A DNA stretch of 7,508 bases from Rhodospirillaceae bacterium. GTDB taxonomy: Bacteria > Pseudomonadota > Alphaproteobacteria > Rickettsiales > UBA3002. A program made the position numbers and the translations under genes. Shown piece after piece: positions 1 to 6,405 of this stretch. Every line of letters starts with the position of its first letter. Position 1 is the stretch's first letter. The stretch is from positions 1 to 7,508 of the forward strand of contig CANHAG010000050.1 of NCBI GenBank assembly GCA_947458525.1, in the 5' to 3' direction. Below the pieces are notes generated by a model. The model had not been told where the DNA came from. It did not search any database and saw only the letters and a program-made list of their open reading frames with translations.

Positions 1-414
1 ACCATCCTGAACGGACCGAATTTGAACCTGCTTGGCACCCGCGAGCCGCAGATTTATGGCACCGTCACGCTTGCGCAGATCGAAGGCATGTGCCGCGAGA
101 CGGCGGAAAAATATGGGTTTGAAATCGATTTCAGGCAGAGCAATCACGAGGGGGATCTTATCGACTGGGTACAGGAAGCGGGGCGCAATTCGGCTGGGAT
201 CATCATCAATGCCGGGGGCTATACGCACACATCGGTCGCGCTGCATGATGCGCTCAAGGCCGTGACTATCCCGGTGATCGAGGTGCATCTTTCCGACCCC
301 AAAACCCGCGAGCCATTCCGCCATCATTCCTATATTGAGCCGGTGGCAAAAAAAACGATCAGCGGTAAAGGCGCACAAGGCTATGTGCTGGCGATCGAGG
401 CGCTCACCGGGTGA
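1..414 (+). CDS. aroQ: 3-dehydroquinate dehydratase, type II (5'-truncated)
   Basis: Type II dehydroquinase interconverts 3-dehydroquinate and 3-dehydroshikimate, the third step of the cytosolic shikimate pathway; the family enzyme is a dodecamer. The reading frame is open from base 1 and begins [20 protein letters not shown], the family N-terminus with the catalytic-loop Arg and Tyr. Only about five to eight residues should be missing at the left edge, so the internal TTG at 22 is not the start. Further family blocks are visible: [18 protein letters not shown] (substrate-binding Asn and His) and [20 protein letters not shown] (catalytic-site His and Arg). About 137 residues are present, close to the usual 145. 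The TGA stop at 412-414 overlaps the GTG of the next gene, implying translational coupling with aat. Promoter and true start lie outside the window. The identification is firm. Confidence 0.96.
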   Translation, partial: TILNGPNLNLLGTREPQIYGTVTLAQIEGMCRETAEKYGFEIDFRQSNHEGDLIDWVQEAGRNSAGIIINAGGYTHTSVALHDALKAVTIPVIEVHLSDPKTREPFRHHSYIEPVAKKTISGKGAQGYVLAIEALTG

Positions 415-1064
415 CGCTCACGCCCGAATTGCTGCTAGCCGCATATGCGCGGGGCTATTTCCCCATGGGGCAGAGCGCTGATGATAAGGCGGTGGAATGG
501 TATGACCCCGACCCGCGCGGTATTCTGCCGCTTGAACATTTCCACCTGCCGCGCCGATTCAGGCGTGTGCTGAGCCATCACCCCTTTACCTTGCGAGTAA
601 ATGACGATTTTGCCGGGGTGATTGCGGCCTGCGCAAAAATGCGCCCCGAACGCCCCTCAAGCTGGATTAACGCCCCCATCCGCGATGCGTATATTGCGCT
701 GCACACTATGGGGCATGCGCATAGTGTGGAAGCCTGGCAGGATGGTAAGTGCGTGGGCGGTCTTTACGGCGTATCGCTCGGTGGTGCATTTTTCGGCGAA
801 AGCATGTTTTCGCACGTTGCGGAAGCAAGCAAAATCGCACTCGCCACGCTGGTAGAAATCCTGCGCGAGGCGGGCTATCTGCTGCTGGATACGCAATATG
901 TGAACCCGCATCTGCAGCAGTTTGGCGCCATCGAAATTTCGCGTGCGGATTACAGGACGAAGTTGGAAAATGCCTTGAGTGCCTCGCCCAATCCATCGAG
1001 TCTTTTTTCTACCGTTTCGGTGCGTAAGGGGCTGGCCTCGGCATCCAGCGCCAAGGTCAACTGA
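411..1064 (+). CDS. aat: Leucyl/phenylalanyl-tRNA-protein transferase
   Basis: Aat transfers Leu or Phe from aminoacyl-tRNA to the N-terminal Arg or Lys of proteins, marking them for ClpS/ClpAP degradation (bacterial N-end rule, cytosol). The 217-residue product carries the family blocks in order: YARGYFPMG (12-20), [13 protein letters not shown] (29-41), LPRRFRRVL (46-54), [16 protein letters not shown] (83-98), [12 protein letters not shown] (101-112), [20 protein letters not shown] (115-134), EASKIAL (138-144) and [20 protein letters not shown] (158-177). The start is the GTG at 411, inside the aroQ stop (GTGA overlap), with a modest GAGG at 397-400 ten bases upstream. Residues up to about 190 look family-like; the last 27 or so are Ser/Ala-rich and unlike the usual C-terminus. 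Residues 180-217 lie over the antisense end of ppx. In many Alphaproteobacteria aat follows accB-accC after aroQ; here those two genes are absent. Function is confident. Confidence 0.95.
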   Translation: MTLTPELLLAAYARGYFPMGQSADDKAVEWYDPDPRGILPLEHFHLPRRFRRVLSHHPFTLRVNDDFAGVIAACAKMRPERPSSWINAPIRDAYIALHTMGHAHSVEAWQDGKCVGGLYGVSLGGAFFGESMFSHVAEASKIALATLVEILREAGYLLLDTQYVNPHLQQFGAIEISRADYRTKLENALSASPNPSSLFSTVSVRKGLASASSAKVN

Positions 1065-2443
1065 CCATTCACCCGGCGAATTTCCGCATGGTGCAAATTA
1101 CCCGCCCGCCCGCCGGAAAGCTGAAACGCAAGGTTGGCTGCAAGCCCCGCGCAGCGCGCCCAGAGCCGCTCGCGTTCATCGAGCAGTTTAAGCTCCGTGC
1201 GTTCGGATTTCCACTTGGTCTGGTAGCGGTGGTAAAGCGCCAGCGCCAGCATGATGCGCTCTTTATGATCCATGCCTTTGAGGGAGGATTGAATGATGCG
1301 GTGATACGCCCACTGGGCACGAAAATTCGGGTCGATGCTCCAGGCCAGTTCGGATAAAATGCTGAGCGCCTGACGCAGGCGCCGCCAGCCGATCGGCTCC
1401 TGCGAAAAGAGCGGATCCATCCAGCGGAATAATTCTTCGGCATATTCGCCCTGTCGGCCGATCAGTGCGGCAAGGTCGGTGGCGGAGGCAAGCAGCGCGT
1501 CCTCCTGCTTGAGTTTGGGGCTGAGCAGATCATAGAAAAACCCCTCGCGAATACCGCTGACGGAAAACATCACTTCCGGCGCGGCGGTTACTTCCAGCAA
1601 TTGCTGCAGCACCAAAGCGGTGGGTACCATCGTGGGCGCGCGCTTTTGCGAAATTCCCGGCAGATTAGCGATTTCGCTGGTGCTCATGCCGACGAGCTTT
1701 TCCACCAGCTGCGTAATGCTGCGGCGCGACATGACATATTCATGCACAATGTTAAGCGGGTAATGTGTCTTGCGCATATGCAGCTTGGCGAGGTTACGGA
1801 ATCCGCCGCCAATCGCATAAAGACAATGCGGATGCGCATTTTTAAGCCAGGGCACAGATTTAAGCTCGCGCTTGATCATCTCCTGCATGGATTTTACCTT
1901 GCCTTCGCTCGCATCCAGAATCCTGAGCGAGCCGAGCTTGCAGGTGGTGGTCTGCCCGATTTTATACCGCTCGACCGAGGCCAGCTCCATACTGCCCCCG
2001 CCGAGATCCGCCGAAATGCCAAGCGGATCATGTACCGAGGCGATGATGCCGCCGGCCGCCAGCTCTGCCTCGCGCTCACCGCTGATGACATTGATGGTGA
2101 TACCAAAGGCCTCTTCCATCTCCTTCACGAATTTGCGACCATCTTCTGCGTCGCGCACGGCGGCGGTAGCGAGAATATCAAGGCTTGCGAGCTGTAGCCG
2201 TTCCGCCATTACCAGAAAACGCGCCAGTGCAATTCTGGCGGCAGCAACGCCCGCGGGATTCAGGCGCCCGGTACGCGCCAGCCCTCTGCCCAGTCCGCAC
2301 ATATATTTTTCATTAAACAGCGGCAGGGGCACGCGTTTAAGCGCGTGATACACCACCATCCGCACTGAGTTGGAGCCGATATCGATGATGCCAATCAGTC
2401 CTTTGGGGTAATCCGCACTGGCCGTGTTATATTTAATGGGCAT
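950..2443 (-). CDS. ppx: Exopolyphosphatase, Ppx/GppA family
   Basis: Ppx/GppA enzymes hydrolyse terminal phosphates of inorganic polyphosphate, and some also hydrolyse pppGpp. The 497-residue product is an ASKHA-fold protein. It has phosphate-1 loop IGIIDIGSNSVRMVVY (17-32), the ISGEREAELA segment (120-129) with E123 as likely catalytic Glu, phosphate-2 loop ADLGGGSMEL (145-154), IGGGFRNLAK (211-220) and SGIREGFFYDLL (296-307). The C-terminal helical domain contains WAYHRIIQSS and HKERIMLALALYHRY, a degenerate HD-like region common in alphaproteobacterial members. The ATG at 2441-2443 is 2 nt after the ppk stop, and no strong Shine-Dalgarno is visible, so translation is probably coupled to ppk. 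Its last 38 codons overlap the 3' end of aat in antisense. Adjacency to ppk favours exopolyphosphatase over dedicated GppA, but substrate preference cannot be read from sequence. Confidence 0.93.
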   Translation of the reverse strand: MPIKYNTASADYPKGLIGIIDIGSNSVRMVVYHALKRVPLPLFNEKYMCGLGRGLARTGRLNPAGVAAARIALARFLVMAERLQLASLDILATAAVRDAEDGRKFVKEMEEAFGITINVISGEREAELAAGGIIASVHDPLGISADLGGGSMELASVERYKIGQTTTCKLGSLRILDASEGKVKSMQEMIKRELKSVPWLKNAHPHCLYAIGGGFRNLAKLHMRKTHYPLNIVHEYVMSRRSITQLVEKLVGMSTSEIANLPGISQKRAPTMVPTALVLQQLLEVTAAPEVMFSVSGIREGFFYDLLSPKLKQEDALLASATDLAALIGRQGEYAEELFRWMDPLFSQEPIGWRRLRQALSILSELAWSIDPNFRAQWAYHRIIQSSLKGMDHKERIMLALALYHRYQTKWKSERTELKLLDERERLWARCAGLAANLAFQLSGGRAGNLHHAEIRRVNGQLTLALDAEASPLRTETVEKRLDGLGEALKAFSNFVL

Positions 2444-2445
2444 GG

Positions 2446-4638
2446 CTACCGTGATTTTTTGCGGATGCGCTGGGCAGGGGCAGGCGCCGGCGCAGGGGGA
2501 AGGCCGATTTTCTGCAGCGCCTTGCCGCGGCCAGACAGGCTCGGGTTATGCATGAAATAATCATGGGCGGCAAAAGCCGTACTCGCGCGGGTGACGCGGT
2601 GATAGGTGCCGTCGGGCGAAAGTATCCAGCTTTGCCGTTCATCCTTAACATTGGCCGTCAGAATCTGATCAAGAATCTGAGCGTGAACGGTGGGATTCAG
2701 AATCGGAATCATAATCTCCACCCGGTAGTCGAAATTGCGCGGCATCCAGTCAGCCGAAGAAATAAAGAGCTTGGCCTTGGGCGAGGGCAGGCCGTGGCCG
2801 GCGCCAAACGCCACCATGCGCCCATGCTCCAGAAACCGCCCGACAATGCTTTTGACGCGGATATTTTCGGAAAAACCCCTGATCCCCGGTTTCAGCCCGC
2901 AAATACCGCGCACGATGAGCTCAATCTCAACACCCGCCTGCGAGGCGGCATAAAGCGCGTCGATCATCACCGGGTCAATCAGCGAATTCATCTTCGCCCA
3001 GATGGCGGCTTTGCGCCCGGCTTTAGCATGGGCGATTTCTTCATGGATGAGTTTGAGAAGCCGCCGTCTCAGATGCAGCGGTGCCACCGCAAGCTCTCGG
3101 AATTTGAGCGGCCGCGCATAGCCAGTGACGTAATTAAAGAGGTAGGAGGCGTCCTGACAGAGATCAGGATTGCAGGTGAAAAACGATAAATCCGAATAAA
3201 TTTTGGCAGTGGTGGGGTGGTAATTGCCCGTGCCGAAATGTGCGTAGGAGCGGATTTTCTGCCCCTCGCGCCTGACGACGAGTGAGACTTTGGCGTGGGT
3301 CTTCATATTTACAAACCCGTACACCACCTGCACGCCGGCTTTTTCCATATCCCGCGCCCAGCGTATATTGGCCTCTTCATCAAACCGCGCCTTGAGTTCT
3401 ACAAGAGCGGTGACCGATTTTCCCGACTCCGCCGCGCGGATGAGCGCCTTCACAATCGGCGAATCCGCACTTGTGCGGTAGAGGGTTTGTTTGATGGAAA
3501 TCACCTGCGGATCGCGCGCGGCCTGCTCCAGAAACTGCACGACCACATCGAAGGATTCATAAGGGTGATGCACCACAATATCTTTTGCCTGAATTGCTGC
3601 GAAACAATCCCCTCCATAGTCGTTGATGCGCTCAGGAAACCGCACCTTGAAGGGTTCAAACTTCAAATCCGGGCGGGGGAGATCATAAATCTCACTCAAT
3701 TGCGACAGCCCCACCATGCCTTCCACCGCCACCACATCTTCCGCCTCGGCCGGCAGGTGTTTCAGCATGAACTTGATGAGATGCTGCGACGCGCCCTCTT
3801 TCATTTTGAGCCGCACTACCCGGCCATAGCGCCGCTCTTTCACCGCTTTATCAAGGTAGCGCATGAGGTCGGCCGCCTCTTCCTCTACCTCCAGATCACT
3901 ATCGCGCAGGATGCGGAAGACGGCATCTTCCACCAGCGTATAATGGGGAAAGAGGAGCGAAAGAAACAGGCGGATCACGTCTTCAAGCAGAATGAAGCGC
4001 GCGCCTTTGCCGGTCTCAAGCCTGATGAAGCGCGGCTGCGTATGGGGAAACTGAATCAGCGCCACCATTTTCTTGTTCTTCTTGCGCGGCAGTTTCATCT
4101 CAAACACCTGCGCAATGCCAAGGTTGGGAACGAAGGGGAACGGATGCGCCGGATCCACCGCAATGGGTGTGAGAAGCGGAAAGATATTGGCCTCAAAATA
4201 TACGCGCAGCCATGCTTTATCAGCCGCGCTCAGCCGATCCTGCGTCACCACGCGGATACGTTCTTTCTCAAGCTGCTTGCGCAGCTTAATCCACGCCAGC
4301 TGCTGTTTTTTCATCAGATCCGTAGCGGCGTGATGAATGCGCTCTAACTGCTGGCGGGGGGTCAACCCGTCGGCCGATTTGCTCTCAATTCCCTGATCCA
4401 GATTATCTTTCAGCCCCGCCACCCGCACCATATAAAATTCATCAAGGTTATTGGCGGAAATCGAGATAAACCTTAGCCGCTCAAGCAGGGGAAGGGAGGG
4501 GTTCATCGCCTCTTCCAGCACCCGCGTGTTGAAGGCCAGCCATGAAAGTTCGCGGTTGAAAAACCGGTATTCGGGGCGGGTGAAATGCGCCGCAACCAAA
4601 GCGGCAGAGGGAGCGGGCGGGGGCAGAGGTTTTTTCAT
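2446..4638 (-). CDS. ppk1: Polyphosphate kinase 1
   Basis: PPK1 reversibly polymerises the gamma-phosphate of ATP into polyphosphate through a phosphohistidine intermediate, often at the inner membrane. The 730-residue product is full length (family about 690-730). It has the N domain block YRFFNRELSWLAFNTRVLEE (24-43) with SANNLDEFYMVRVAGL (61-76), the head domain through about 320, and two phospholipase-D-like catalytic domains. Key sites are present: MKTHAKVSL (445-453) with H448 as the likely autophosphorylated His, YAHFGTGNYHPTTAKIYSDL (465-484), and RFLEHGRM (601-608) with H605 as the second conserved His. SADWMPRNFDYRVE (628-641) is also typical. The ends are low-complexity Pro/Ala/Lys (KKPLPPPAP at the start, PPAPAPAPAQRIRKKSR at the end). 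Start is ATG 4636-4638; no good Shine-Dalgarno is visible, but the conserved domain begins soon after. It is the first gene of a ppk-ppx pair and diverges from sixA. Confidence 0.97.
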   Translation of the reverse strand: MKKPLPPPAPSAALVAAHFTRPEYRFFNRELSWLAFNTRVLEEAMNPSLPLLERLRFISISANNLDEFYMVRVAGLKDNLDQGIESKSADGLTPRQQLERIHHAATDLMKKQQLAWIKLRKQLEKERIRVVTQDRLSAADKAWLRVYFEANIFPLLTPIAVDPAHPFPFVPNLGIAQVFEMKLPRKKNKKMVALIQFPHTQPRFIRLETGKGARFILLEDVIRLFLSLLFPHYTLVEDAVFRILRDSDLEVEEEAADLMRYLDKAVKERRYGRVVRLKMKEGASQHLIKFMLKHLPAEAEDVVAVEGMVGLSQLSEIYDLPRPDLKFEPFKVRFPERINDYGGDCFAAIQAKDIVVHHPYESFDVVVQFLEQAARDPQVISIKQTLYRTSADSPIVKALIRAAESGKSVTALVELKARFDEEANIRWARDMEKAGVQVVYGFVNMKTHAKVSLVVRREGQKIRSYAHFGTGNYHPTTAKIYSDLSFFTCNPDLCQDASYLFNYVTGYARPLKFRELAVAPLHLRRRLLKLIHEEIAHAKAGRKAAIWAKMNSLIDPVMIDALYAASQAGVEIELIVRGICGLKPGIRGFSENIRVKSIVGRFLEHGRMVAFGAGHGLPSPKAKLFISSADWMPRNFDYRVEIMIPILNPTVHAQILDQILTANVKDERQSWILSPDGTYHRVTRASTAFAAHDYFMHNPSLSGRGKALQKIGLPPAPAPAPAQRIRKKSR

Positions 4639-4749
4639 GGTGCAGTGCAGCTTGCCTGTTGGGTTAAATCCTGCGAAAGGGAGGCAACGCTCTATACCGG
4701 ATTTTTCCGGCAGCGAAAATGAGTTTTTCTAAAAAGGATAAACGGGAAG
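4639..4749. promoter_or_regulatory. Divergent ppk / sixA intergenic region with short hairpin
   Basis: These 111 bp separate the divergent ATGs of ppk (minus) and sixA (plus), so promoters for both should lie here or within the gene starts. A perfect short inverted repeat, CCGGA-tttt-TCCGG, occupies 4697-4710. Next to it the minus strand reads TATAGA (4691-4696), a possible -10 for ppk, but the hexamer 17 bp upstream is a poor -35. No convincing -35/-10 pair is seen for sixA. An AAGGA at 4734-4738 or the GGGAAG at 4744-4749 could serve as the sixA ribosome binding site. Promoter positions are therefore only inferred from gene orientation. Confidence 0.4.
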
Positions 4750-5292
4750 ATGTCACCAGTGCCGCGCCGTATTTTTATTCTGCGCCATGCCAAGGCCGAA
4801 GCGGCCGATGGTCGGTTGCAGGATCATGCCCGCACCCTCACCGCGCGGGGGGTGTTGGATGCGCGCCGGCTGGGCGATTTTCTTGCGGCGGAAGGCTCGC
4901 TTCCCAGCCTTGTGCTTTGCTCCACCGCTGCGCGGGCGCGCGGTACCTATGATGCGCTCGGCTGGCAGGTACCGGTGAAATATCTGGAGCGCCTCTATCT
5001 CGCCAGCGTCGGGGATCTGATTGCTGCACTGCAAATGCTGGATGATTCGGTGCGGCAGGTCATGATCATCGGCCATAATCCCGGCCTGCTTGAGGCGATT
5101 GTCTGGCTGATGGCAGATGCACGGTACGAAAAAGACATTCGCCAGCTGACGCGTAAATTCCCCACCGCTACGCTCGCCGAACTTGAACTCTCACTTGGTG
5201 CATGGCGTGATCTGGCACCTGCCACTGCCACCCTCACCCGCCTGCTGATGGGGCGGGAACTGCCGGAGATGCGCGAGCCAAAACGGGCGTGA
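4750..5292 (+). CDS. sixA: SixA-type phosphohistidine phosphatase (histidine phosphatase superfamily)
   Basis: This is a small, single-domain cytosolic phosphatase of the RHG/phosphoglycerate-mutase fold. Characterised SixA proteins remove phosphate from phosphohistidine, for example on the ArcB HPt domain and on the PTS-Ntr protein NPr. The 180-residue product starts MSPVPRRIFILRHAKAEA, with R12-H13 the catalytic pair (H13 being the phospho-accepting His). It continues with DHARTLTARGVLDARRLGDFL (25-45), the CSTAARARGTYDAL segment (57-70) that supplies the second Arg, and MIIGHNPGLLEAIVWL (105-120) with H109 completing the phosphate pocket. Length is slightly above E. coli SixA (about 160). 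The ATG at 4750 is the first in this frame with the RHA motif at the normal distance. It diverges from ppk-ppx. The true substrate is unknown; no kinase or HPt gene is in view. Confidence 0.88.
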   Translation: MSPVPRRIFILRHAKAEAADGRLQDHARTLTARGVLDARRLGDFLAAEGSLPSLVLCSTAARARGTYDALGWQVPVKYLERLYLASVGDLIAALQMLDDSVRQVMIIGHNPGLLEAIVWLMADARYEKDIRQLTRKFPTATLAELELSLGAWRDLAPATATLTRLLMGRELPEMREPKRA

Positions 5293-5324
5293 ATTCTCTG
5301 TTTTTCCGTTCTCGGATCCACTCA

Positions 5325-5360
5325 TAAAAACACCGCCTGAGCGTTTCCACTCAGGCGGTG
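5325..5360 (-). terminator. Rho-independent terminator of the pilin-like gene
   Basis: A perfect 11-bp inverted repeat, CACCGCCTGAG (5331-5341) and CTCAGGCGGTG (5350-5360), encloses an 8-nt loop. Read on the minus strand it is followed immediately by TTTTTAT (5324-5330 on the plus strand), so it is a strong intrinsic terminator 22 bp downstream of the pilin-like gene's TAA. Read on the plus strand the stem is followed by CGATCTGCG, with no T-run, so it should not efficiently stop sixA transcripts coming from the other side. Confidence 0.9.
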
Positions 5361-5382
5361 CGATCTGCGTGTTTCCTTAACT

Positions 5383-6201
5383 TTAGAAGGATGCGCGAAT
5401 CCGAAGCTGGCAGTTAACTTCGGTCCGAGTGGTCGCATACGTTGCTGGTGTAGTGGTGAGCCAGCACGAGGTTGCAGAAGCGGTAGCCGCACCCGCATCG
5501 GTGGGCGACGCTTCGCCGGCTGATGCTACCGAATCCGCGTTTGCCCCAAGATTTATGGGTCGAACGTTTCCGGCATTCGGCACGCCATCATCCATTTTGA
5601 AGTCGATATTAAACGCATCGGTTGGCGTGAGCGCATCTCCCGGGGCAGCAGAGAAAACCCCCGTCGTCGCCGCGGTCGCACCAATGCTTGATAGCAAATA
5701 GTAGTGCAGCCCGCCTGATCCAATCGGATAAATACGCCCGCCTCTTAACTTGTTAGAGGGAATATTCGTGTTTGAAGGCGTGGTCGCTCCCGCCGTACAA
5801 ACCGCGGTAGCGCCAGTGTCAATAGGGTCTGCAATCAGGTTGGCGCTCGAGAGCTGAGCATAGAACATGAGCGGCTCCCCGACAAAGCTGAAAAGAGCAG
5901 TCGAACCGGAGGACTCGATCACCCCGTTACCGTTACCAAGACCTCTGCTTGCGCCCGTACACCCTCCCGCCGGAAGGTTGAAATTGCTAGGACTTGCAAC
6001 ATCCCCCGGCAGGGCGTTATATTTAGTGCGGAACGTACTTGCTGCAATGTCATAGTTGTCGAACTGTTCAATCTGGCTGCGCAGCTCGGCAGCCTTGATC
6101 AGATCCTGACCCACAAGAATTCCACCCGCGAGAAGACCCAGAATCACCAGCACAATGGCCAGCTCGATCAGGGTAAAGCCTTTTTGTAATGAAGAACGCA
6201 T
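5383..6201 (-). CDS. Prepilin-type N-terminal cleavage/methylation protein (orphan type IV pilin or pseudopilin)
   Basis: This is a predicted 272-residue secreted filament subunit. It has a class III prepilin leader MRSSLQKG followed by FTLIELAIVLVILGLLAGGI. The prepilin peptidase should cut after G8, leaving N-methylated Phe and the conserved Glu at mature position 5 (E13); residues 9-30 form the hydrophobic helix for membrane retention and assembly. Then come AASTFRTKYNALPGDVASPS (53-72), a block shared by many large bacterial pseudopilins, and a Gly/Ala/Thr/Ser-rich globular part with FKMDDGVPNAGNV (201-213). Four cysteines (C81, C135, C246, C264) could form two disulfides, the last pair resembling a pilin D-region loop. 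The ATG at 6199-6201 is chosen for its AGGAG (6208-6211 plus 6212) six bases upstream; an in-frame upstream ATG at 6306 would bury the leader. No other pilus or type II secretion gene is in the window, so its assembly machine is unknown. Confidence 0.88.
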   Translation of the reverse strand: MRSSLQKGFTLIELAIVLVILGLLAGGILVGQDLIKAAELRSQIEQFDNYDIAASTFRTKYNALPGDVASPSNFNLPAGGCTGASRGLGNGNGVIESSGSTALFSFVGEPLMFYAQLSSANLIADPIDTGATAVCTAGATTPSNTNIPSNKLRGGRIYPIGSGGLHYYLLSSIGATAATTGVFSAAPGDALTPTDAFNIDFKMDDGVPNAGNVRPINLGANADSVASAGEASPTDAGAATASATSCWLTTTPATYATTRTEVNCQLRIRASF

Positions 6202-6207
6202 GAACAG

Positions 6208-6212
6208 CTCCT
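6208..6212 (-). promoter_or_regulatory. Shine-Dalgarno of the pilin-like gene
   Basis: On the minus strand AGGAG-CTGTTC-ATG gives a consensus ribosome binding site with a 6-nt spacer before the ATG at 6199-6201. It is the strongest Shine-Dalgarno in the window and decides the start over the upstream in-frame ATG at 6304-6306. It fits a highly expressed structural protein. Confidence 0.85.
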
Positions 6213-6255
6213 GAAGAAAAATGAACCGAGAATCAAAAAGAAATATTGCGTTGAA

Positions 6256-6285
6256 GCTTGCGCCCATTTCTGAAAATTCGCAAGC
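6256..6285. repeat. Inverted repeat upstream of the pilin-like gene (possible operator or 5' UTR hairpin)
   Basis: A perfect 7-bp inverted repeat, GCTTGCG (6256-6262) and CGCAAGC (6279-6285), is separated by 16 bp of AT-rich sequence. It lies 55-84 bp upstream of the pilin ATG, just downstream of a candidate -10 element on the minus strand. That position would suit a repressor site or a leader hairpin. The symmetry is directly visible; the function is inference, and a repeat of this size can occur by chance. Confidence 0.35.
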
Positions 6286-6286
6286 G

Positions 6287-6314
6287 ATTTTATGCGGATA
6301 TACCAATTTTTTAA
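6287..6314 (-). promoter_or_regulatory. Candidate sigma-70 promoter for the pilin-like gene
   Basis: On the minus strand a TAAAAT hexamer (6287-6292; five of six matches to TATAAT) lies 16 bp downstream of TTAAAA (6309-6314; four of six matches to TTGACA). It sits in the most AT-rich stretch of the window. The expected transcription start near 6280 would fall at the edge of the inverted repeat at 6256-6285 and give a leader of about 80 nt. This is a pattern match in AT-rich DNA, so it is weak evidence. Confidence 0.3.
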
Positions 6315-6405
6315 GTCGGATTTATCTAAAATATGTGGCGCATTTGACACGATATAGTGGACGGGTTTCTTGCCACCTGCTGAAATCCCTGCGCATCAGC
6401 ACGGT

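Noticed and set aside
1601..2197. 198-codon open frame on the plus strand opposite ppx
   Set aside because: It lies fully within the conserved ATPase-fold part of ppx and has no family-like sequence; it is a shadow frame.
3295..4347. 350-codon open frame on the plus strand opposite ppk
   Set aside because: It is entirely antisense to well-conserved PPK1 codons, its product is His/Arg-rich with no recognisable motif, and it has no ribosome binding site. It is a by-product of the codon bias of ppk.
4719..4952. 77-codon plus-strand open frame starting just upstream of sixA
   Set aside because: It is in a different frame from the RHA-motif protein, its product shows no motif, and it overlaps the sixA coding region heavily.
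6202..6306. Upstream extension of the pilin-like gene to an in-frame ATG at 6304-6306
   Set aside because: It would add 35 residues before the class III leader, crosses the candidate promoter and the inverted repeat, and ignores the consensus AGGAG placed six bases before the ATG at 6199-6201.
6344..6349. Perfect TTGACA -35 hexamer on the plus strand
   Set aside because: No -10-like hexamer occurs 16-18 bp downstream, and transcription would run into the 3' end of hldE in antisense with no plus-strand gene to serve.
6355..6405. Possible terminator after hldE (GTGG/CCAC and GCTG/CAGC short repeats)
   Set aside because: The stems are only 4 bp and no T-run follows on the minus strand, so I could not call an intrinsic terminator.
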